Assembly (NCBI GenBank): GCA_037952775.1 | Contig: JBANAY010000004.1 | Location: forward strand, 13,764,001-13,828,000 | Length of the DNA: 64,000 nt | Direction: 5' to 3' | DNA from: Clonostachys chloroleuca | Taxonomy: Eukaryota > Ascomycota > Sordariomycetes > Hypocreales > Bionectriaceae | In this document: in pieces, positions 56,766 through 64,000 of the stretch | How the letters are laid out: each line of letters starts with the position of its first letter | Position numbering within the stretch: position 1 is the stretch's first letter | The notes under the pieces: generated by a model | Told to the model about the DNA's origin: nothing | The model's input: only the letters and a program-made list of their open reading frames with translations | Databases searched by the model: none | Translations under genes and position numbers: made by a program

Positions 56766-59023
56766 CTACGAAGTCCAGCTATCTATACCCAGAATCTCTT
56801 CTGGAAGGTCTTGTTCTCGTAGCGATGTACCACCGATATTGACACCCGGCAACTGCGGCACAAAAGGCGCAGTCCCAAAGATCTGTGTCTGAGTGGCTGC
56901 CAACGCTTCTGAGGGAAAGTCCGGGGAATCCAATACCAGAAATTGGTCCATATCAGTGTCAAAGTCCGGCATCAGCGGTATTGGGCCAGAGTGCGGATCA
57001 AATTGATCTTCGTGTTGATCCTTGGAAGCCACCTGTCGGCGTTCAATCGTGATGTGACTAAAATGGGGAATGGGGATGCCAATAACTTTAGAATCTTTTC
57101 CCTCTGCTCCGCCATTTGCATCTTCATCCTCAACAGTAGGACCAGACCGAATTCTCACAGTATAGTTACGCCCTTTCGAAAAGTCTTCCTCGACAAGAAG
57201 AAGGCGTCGTAATGCTCGCTCGTTCTTTTCGTCCAGAAGTTTACCTTCGGATCCCCTCACATCGTCGGCTGCCTGAAGCATGCACTCTATCATCGCACGG
57301 TCACTGCGACGCTGGTGTGCAAAGACACTAGTAACCTTTGGGTGCAGTCGGCTGTCGAAATGCCCAAGAAGAAGTGCCATGGAGGCCAACAGGGCAATGA
57401 AGCCCAACGCACGATGGCATGCCCCCGCGCTCCTGAAATGATGGGAGGCGAGAAACCGTGTAAGAAGCTCCCGGCTTGCACTCATACAAGCGATTCTTGA
57501 ATAGTCGTACTTGGGGTCAGGGTCGAAGAGGAGGAGATATGGCAGGTGGAGCTGAGTTACCAGGTTGAAGTAGAACATCTGAGCAGACACACGAGCCATG
57601 GCCCAAAACTCATCCTCGGACCCAACCTCGACACCAACGAACCTTGGGGATATCCAAAACTCTTCTGGCATGGTTGAGCCTACTCTAATGAGTTCTGCGT
57701 CGATTTCTTGTGTCAAATTCAAGTCGTTCGCTTGGAGGCCTGTCTCGTTGCGGTCTATTATCCGCGAAGCTATTACAGCTTGAAGTCGGCCCAGCTTATC
57801 CAGGGGTCCATCGGAAGCCAGCACGGAGTCAGGAGGCATTTCAGTATGGGGAGTACCCTGTGGAAGTCCAAGTAATAGGCAAAGATAGCGGTCCAGGTAG
57901 AGAATCCGAAACCAGACAAAATGGGGTTCTGTCCTGCAGGAAGGATCAATGTTTTTGACCGGGGGCGAGAGGGAGCGGTGGATGCCCATCATCTGAGCAA
58001 CTAGCAATGCTCTCCTCACGACCTGCCATGCTTTTTTCAGGTTTCCATTGGTCTTGTGAAACACCGACTCGTAGATGATGCACTCAAGACACTCCATGGT
58101 GCCGTGCAATTTTTCGTTGGTGGTCACCAGAGTCGAGACGGCTTCGACCAGTCGGTTGATTATCGCGCCAGGCTCCTCGGCCAAACCATGAATGCTGTCA
58201 ATGGCGGATTGAAGGAATGAACAGAAGAGGAGCATTTTCTTTGCAAGGAGGACTGGGTGGGAAGCAGGGTCCATCAGTTCTACACTTGAAGGTGGCATCT
58301 TCAGGGGTGTCAGGCCTTCTCGCTCCAGCGATCCGAAGGACGCGCTGTCTGCTAAGTGGAAGTAAAACTTGTGGCGACACATGTATTGACAGATGTTATC
58401 TGTATCTTGATGGGAAGGAAAGGCAGCTAGTAGCGCACGCGTGATTTTGCCATTCTCTGCTGATAGAGGCGGCTTTTGTCTACGAGTGTTCAATGCCACT
58501 ATGCCGGACACAGATGGCTGGGCATCATTACTAGATGGCCAGGCATCATGAGGCTGATAACCATTAGCTTTTAGATCATAGTAAGGAGGTGTTTCCGGGC
58601 ATCACAAACCTCCTGGGATCCCCGGTCTACTCCTTGAACCTCAGCACTCCCATGGCTTGGAATAGGAGCGTCATGAAAGCTGCGCAGAGGCTGGCTCTGA
58701 GCAAAGAGAATGGTTCCCGTGAGTGCGTTGACTTGCTTAGCCAGATCTTGAACCAGGTCCTCGACCCTGGCAATTCGATCACCAATTTGCTGGTCCCTCG
58801 GCGGGGCCAGCTCCTCGGGTAGTTCTTGGCTAGCACATACGGCACCGCGCCGACGGCAGTTGTTGCAGACGGTGTCATGGGGGAATGCAAAGACGCAACG
58901 GACTTTGCGGCGTTTGCAGTCCCAACAGCTCCGGGTCCCTTTCCTGATGTTGTGACGCCTCGCCTCGCTCTCGGAGGCTCGCGATTTGTGGGCCTCGGCG
59001 GGATCCGGATAGAGCATGTTCAA
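56766..59023 (-). CDS. Zn2Cys6 transcription factor with fungal MHR
   Basis: Exons 59023-58610 and 58553-56766 flank a 56-nt intron (GTTTGT...TATCAG) and encode 733 residues. The cluster SCWDCKRRKVRC...CNNCRRRGAVC lies at about residues 32-63, followed by a coiled-coil-like linker (IARVEDLVQDLAKQVNAL). The middle-homology region covers about residues 150-500, with the phrases CIIYESVFHKTNGNLKKAW, WFRILYLDRYLCLLLGLPQG and YSRIACMSASRELLTRFL. The acidic, Pro- and Gln-containing tail may be an activation region. It is convergent with the DHA2 pump with 284 bp between stops. Confidence 0.92.
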
Positions 59024-59785
59024 GGCTAAAGACTAATGAAGGTCTCTATTATGAAGAGGGAAGAGTTTGATATTCGGTCAGCCAGCCGAACTTGATCTCG
59101 CGCCAAACAAAGTGGACTTCCGCCGAAGCTCGGTGTTTGGCTGAAGCGTCATGTCATAGGTCGCATTCCAACACAGACCCACTCTGATATTTATCCCAGA
59201 TCCTCCCAGATTGGCTCCAGAAATTACTTGAGATTAATAATAGAAGAGATCAGGCAGTCATTATGGGTTATCTTTCTCTTTCACCTGATATATTGATCTT
59301 TGTTCTTGTCGAAATCTTAGGATCAGAACTACATATATACATTATATTATCGTTCGTATAGCAGAGATCTTAGCTTCAAAAAGGACTTGCAAATGACTGG
59401 AACTATCCTCAGAGGCTTCATGAGCAAGTTTTTTTTCGTGAAGCAGCACTTTCCACGCGAGGCAAATTTTGGTGACGATCACCTCCCTGATTTAATTATT
59501 CTTGAAAATTGCCCTGCAGAGGCTTAGAAGTGGCGTTGTATAGATGACCTATTGAAATCTCTTCTAAATTGCAACACCAAGGTTACAGTCCCATCCGTCT
59601 TTGGATATCCGTAACCTGGAACCAATGATGGGACGCCAGCAAAAAAGCTATGCAGCTTATTTGGCCGGTAAGGCGTCCAATTCTCTTGGTAATTTCGCTA
59701 TATAAGCAAGGGAAGGCGTTTTTTTTATAAAGCAGTGGAATGCTGCGTCTTTCTTGTTGGCCATGACATCCATTTCCAACTTGCC
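59024..59785. other. intergenic, no gene seen
   Basis: Promoter side of the Zn2Cys6 gene and leader of the PNP-NB-ARC relic; AT-rich at about 59235-59360. Nothing else recognised. Confidence 0.6.
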
Positions 59786-62700
59786 ATGGATTCGCGACCA
59801 CGCCCCGCCAACCGTGGTGAGTTTCGCATCGCCCTCGTCTGTGCTCTCCCGCGGGAAGCTGATGCCATTATCCTGCTGTTCGACCAAAAATGGGGTGAGG
59901 AGGAGGTAGAGAGCTATGGCCGTGCAGAGGGCGATCAGAACGACTACACCACCGGTCGTATCGGACAGCACGATGTTGTCTTGGCCTATCTCCCAGGCAT
60001 GGGTACCCAGAATGCAGCAGCAGAGGCGGCGAGCATGAAGACTAGGTTTTACGGGCTGAAGATGGCACTCCTCCTCGGAATCTGTGGCGCAGTCCCTAGA
60101 ATTGGTGATGATGATGTGATGCTGGGAGACGTGGTTGTCAGCAACGTATTGTTCAGTACGACTGCGGCAAGCAATATCCGGGCCACTTTGAAACAAGGCC
60201 GACACTCGCTGAACCAGATAGGGATCTTTTGGGCCTGATTTCTGCCCTAGATACGTACCATGTCAGGCTATGGCTAAAGGAAAAGGCGAGGAGCCATCTG
60301 AAAGTATTGCAGCACAAAGCTGCTTCGTCCGAGTCGGAGACGGGACGACGTCGCCGTGCAAGCTACTTATATCCAGGCTTGAGGAGAGACAAATTGTTCC
60401 AAGCAGACTACGTTCATAAACACGACAGGGATTGCCATAAATGCCGCAAAAGCTTCTGCGAAAAAGCGTCGAAGGCCTCATGCTCTGCTCTTGGGTGCGA
60501 TAGGTCGAAGCTGATTTCAAGAAAGGTATATGGCATTGATGGCGAAAACTACGAGTCAGAGATATTCATCGGGCGAGTGGGCTCTGCGAATACTGTGATG
60601 AAATCTGGAAGGAAAGGGATCGGATTGCTGCTGCGCATGACCTTGTTACCTTTGTGATGGAAGGCGCTGGTATTCTGGACCAAGTCCCGTGCATTATGAT
60701 CAAGGGTGTTTGCGACTATGCGGATAGCCACAAGAATAAGACGTGGCAGGATTTCGTCGCTGCCACAGCCGCGTATTTGATGAAAGCGGTTTTGCAGAGA
60801 TACGATTGCGATGGCAGGTTCATAACACACAGCCGGCCAGTGTCACCTATGCTCACTCTCTGCCATACGATCCCATATGCCCGGAATCGCCATGTTATTA
60901 TGCGCAAGGGAGTAGCACAGAGGTTGAAGGCCCTTTTACCACAAACATCTTCGTATGCCGAAGTTGCGCTTTAGGGGTTAGGTGGATCAGGGTAGGCATC
61001 TATGTTCTCATGGTTTCGTACAGAATGACTAACCTCGAGTAGAAAGACTCAAATCGCGTTGGAGTACGCATACCAGAAATAGAATTCTAGGGACACTTTT
61101 GTATTCTGGATACATTGCAGATACAGAAGCCACTCTCATGCAGGATTACCAGACTATTGCGCGTATACTCAGGTTGAGCACGGAACTGAAGGGCGAGCAG
61201 CTTTTGGAAGCTGTGTGCGAGAAGATAGTGTCCCTTCCACGCTGGTCACTCATTATCGACAATGCAGATTACATCGATTTGTTCAGGTATTCCGGGAGGA
61301 GATATACGAGAAAGGAGTGCTTGCGAGAAAATATCCCCAAGTTTGCCAAGGAGTCCGCCACAGTGGTCTGGACAAGCCGCGATGAGAGGACTGTCAACAC
61401 TTTGGTTGGGCCAGGGTGTGGCATCGAAGTAGCCGGAATGAACGATTCTGAAGCCTGGGAACTATTCAAAATCACGACCAATATAACAATCACTGATGCA
61501 GATACACAAGCCAACACTGAAACTCAAAGGCTATTCAATGAGCTCCAATGGCTAGCGCTGCCCATAAGCCAGGCTGGAGCATTTATGAGGCGGGCTTCAA
61601 TGTCAGCGAGCGATTATTTTGCTCTTCTCTCAGATGATAACCATCGTTGGGAGCTTCTCCAATCAAGTGAGGCGGCATCAGATCAAAGGCACTCTGGGCC
61701 TGGTGTGCCCAACAGTGTCCCGGGCACATGGCGCATCTCCATCGAGCGGATCCGACAGGAGAATGAGCTGGCTTATCATATATTGCATGTTCTTGCTTAT
61801 CTTGATAACAAGAAATCTCGCATGCCATTATGGAAGAAGCAGCGAAATATCACGGCAGATGTGCCGCTCGTGACCGCACATCCTGGGCATCCTATCAAGG
61901 ACAACACCTTGTGATAGACGACGATAGCCCTGGCTCACAAAGCTTAGATGTCATAGACGCTCTATCTAGGCTCAAGGAATATTCCTTCATTCGCGTGGAG
62001 GTAAAGAGAGGCAAGAGAACTTACGAGATACACAAACTCGTTCAAGATGCTGCTCGCTATGGACCACACATGCGATCACTTGCAAGCTCCTAAAACAGTA
62101 CTAGGCAACAGAGGAGCTAGCAGAAAGCTGACAATGAGGCCTATCTTCCCGGAATTGCCCTACAAGTCATATACAGTCCCTTTCTGCGGAGAGAAGATAA
62201 CGCCTGGCATCAGGCAGAGAATTACCTCGCCCAAGCGATGAGGATGATCGAAATAGCAGACATCTGCCGAATACCGAATCGCACAGCATCACTAATAGAT
62301 CGGGTCCGACTGTTCATATCAGCCCGAACTGCCTACCCAGAAATTATGGTGTTGAAGTTGGCAGAGAAGACACTTGAGCTTCGGGAAAAGGCACTTCCGT
62401 ACCAACACCCAGATACTCTCAGCAGTATGTACGATGTTGCGAGGGCGCACTACGACCTTCGAAACTACGATGATGCTGAGGGCCAGGCGGATCAACTATA
62501 CCCGTTAGACTAGAGAGTATTCAGCGAAATGTTGCCCCAGACAATCCAAACCCTATTATTGAAAGCAGACGCAAGATTTAAGATCGGGCGCCGGGACGAG
62601 GCGGAACCACTATTGTCTCGTGCAACAGACCTCTACAGTCGCGCAGGCATATATGACAACACATTCGGCAAGCTATGTACCATCGTGCATGGATGCGCAA

Positions 62701-63229
62701 CCGTCAAGGAGACAACAATGGGGCTCTGCAACTAGCGCTATCTGCTAAAGACGTTTTTCAGCAGCATCGGGCCAGTCAATATTCCATTTGGTGTATGCAG
62801 CTTATAGCTGAAATTTACATCTATCGTATGAAATATCCCGACGCCGTTTTGACACTCCGGCTGGCACTGAGAGATTCCCAGAAGGTATCCGGTACAGATA
62901 GAACAAAACTTGATGTCATGGTCTTCCTAGCCTTTTCACTCTTCTACATGGCCGATTATGACGAGGCGGAGCCCGTGGCTAGGAAAGCAGTGATAGAAGG
63001 AAAAGGCATATTCGGAGCAGCTGACTCTCAGACTGTCAAACCGCAGATTCTATTGGAGAAGATAAAAATCGCGATCAGAGATATTGATCTCGAGAGAATA
63101 CCTCGAAATAGAGCATCTATCGGCCACGCCTTGAATGCAAAGTTGCCGTTCATGTGTCAAATATCAAATTGGAGGGCTCGACTTTCCCCCAAGACTCTTC
63201 TTAGCAGTGGAACTTACAGAGGCCGCTGA
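59786..63229 (+). pseudogene. PNP_UDP - NB-ARC - TPR receptor (fungal NLR) in ruins
   Basis: Ordered family parts: PNP_UDP domain (FRIALVCALPREADAI; ALLLGICGAVPRIGDDDVMLGDVVV; VMEGAGILDQVPCIMIKGVCDYADSHK), NB-ARC with P-loop GLGGSG-KTQIALEYAYQ split by a 51-nt intron (60992-61042), Walker B WSLIIDNAD, TSRD sensor and VPNSVPGTWRISIERI, then kinesin-light-chain-type TPRs (HPDTLSSMYDVARAHYDL). Lesions seen: frame changes near 60160, 60613, 61115, 61812 and 62700, and in-frame stops at 60972, 61080, 62091, 62118 and 62511 (approximate). Intact relatives are STAND receptors that sense nucleus- or cytosol-level cues and trigger incompatibility or cell death. No functional product is possible as sequenced. 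Confidence 0.85.
60992..61042 (+). other. intron splitting the NB-ARC P-loop
   Basis: GTAGGC donor, GACTAACC branch, GAGTAG acceptor, 51 nt, phase 2. It joins GLGGSG to KTQIALEYAY in frame, so the splice site outlived the surrounding lesions. Confidence 0.75.
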
Positions 63230-64000
63230 TATTGAGAACGTCTTTGGTACGATGTATTGAAGGTTCTTTTTGTAGCTGCTAACCCACAGGAGATTTCTTC
63301 TTTCACTGTACGACAAGTAACAGTACCTGGGCCGATCCTCTCAAAGGTCTACTATGGAGTTTTCCGTTGCCGAGGCTTAGTATCCCCACGGTTTGGCTGA
63401 AATCACGCCACGGAATTTGCCCAGTACGCCTCATTGTTCTGCCTGCGGGCACACTAACCCAAAAATTGGGGTATAAGCCATCGGGGCATCGGGGTATCCA
63501 CGAGTTTGACCGCCCGTTATCATGCCGATCGAGTCTGTCTACGGATGGAAAGGGAAGCGAAAAGAGGCGTGCTGCCAGGGCTCCAGTGGTGGCGGAACAA
63601 CCGGCTGCAAGGATCACCGCTGCTTGCATGAACATGAGCGCATCGTTCATCTGAAGGCCAGTCTTGTGACGATGGTCCCCCTGCCAGGCGGGGCCGATTT
63701 ATTTGGGATCCAAAGCCGAGACGGGCGAAATGAAGCACCTCCCTGCTCGTCAAAGGGGTCACCTGAAGCGGATCGCGCCGCAAGTAAAACATGAAGGTTG
63801 CTTGTCCTCAGGTGGTGCATCGGCGGTCTCCGCAGGTTTCCAAGGGTATGGATAGGGTATCAAGATCCTCGTTAGTGCCGTGGCGAGCTGAATGAACAAA
63901 TCTTAGCATTGGTGGGCGGCATGGGCCTTGGCCTTGACACAAGCTGAACAATGCGGCCGCATTAAGTACGAAGCTGGGCCTCGCTTTCAGGAGTGCTGCC
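63230..64000. other. right-hand end, no gene seen
   Basis: Overlapping frames of 90-115 codons occur on both strands between 63303 and 63794 without recognisable motifs; they look like chance frames in GC-richer DNA. No transposon end or repeat was recognised. Confidence 0.5.

Noticed and set aside
63303..63794. Four overlapping frames of 90-115 codons as genes
   Set aside because: They overlap on opposite strands, lack motifs and look like chance open frames.
1..64000. CRISPR array, prophage, insertion sequence, rRNA or telomere repeat
   Set aside because: Searched by eye on both strands; no spaced direct-repeat array, transposase, inverted terminal repeat pair, rRNA core sequence or TTAGGG run was found.

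Overview
The window reads as nuclear DNA of a filamentous ascomycete (Pezizomycotina). The evidence is short spliceosomal introns (about 48-120 nt, GT-AG with CTAAC/CTAAT-like branch sites), three fungal Zn2Cys6 regulators, several MFS transporters, secreted plant-polymer enzymes (rhamnogalacturonase, cutinase, GH3 beta-glucosidase) and fungal-type NLR/CHAT genes. No bacterial operon structure, CRISPR array, telomere repeat or rRNA is visible. The species cannot be named from sequence alone.

Layout: 1-2.2 kb is non-coding with a (CAACAG)14 repeat. 2.2-7.2 kb holds a frameshifted M14 carboxypeptidase-like gene, an alpha/beta-hydrolase with an in-frame stop and a small membrane-anchored-type protein. 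7.4-11.1 kb is a large TPR-CHAT (caspase-like) gene with a frameshift in its last part. 11.6-17.4 kb carries a phytanoyl-CoA dioxygenase-like gene, a seven-exon Zn2Cys6 regulator and a divergent aromatic amino acid decarboxylase. 18.4-21.4 kb has an intact HET-C2-like glycolipid transfer protein and a decayed berberine-bridge-type oxidase. 22.9-32.8 kb looks like a sugar-use block: Zn2Cys6 regulator, GH3 beta-glucosidase, MFS transporter, sugar porter. An 18-bp motif with one mismatch occurs in the GH3/MFS promoter region and in the sugar-porter promoter.

33.3-42.5 kb holds PRPP synthetase (with a 9-nt microexon), DUF1697, rhamnogalacturonase, cutinase and a spherulin-4/GH135-like protein. 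44.3-47.0 kb is a PNP_UDP-ankyrin gene with a stop codon and a frameshift. 47.4-53.5 kb has a GNAT acetyltransferase, a 14-exon allantoate-permease-type MFS and a fructosamine-kinase-type protein. 54.6-59.0 kb is a DHA2 efflux pump convergent with a Zn2Cys6 regulator. 59.8-63.2 kb is the wreck of a PNP_UDP - NB-ARC - TPR receptor.

The main pattern is that all three large immunity- or incompatibility-type genes (CHAT, PNP-ankyrin, PNP-NB-ARC-TPR) carry disabling lesions, as do three metabolic genes. Metabolic, transport and regulatory genes beside them are intact when spliced by hand. This suggests selective loss of recognition genes, although assembly error cannot be excluded for single indels. 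All exon structures were derived by eye from splice signals and family knowledge, not from transcripts or database searches.
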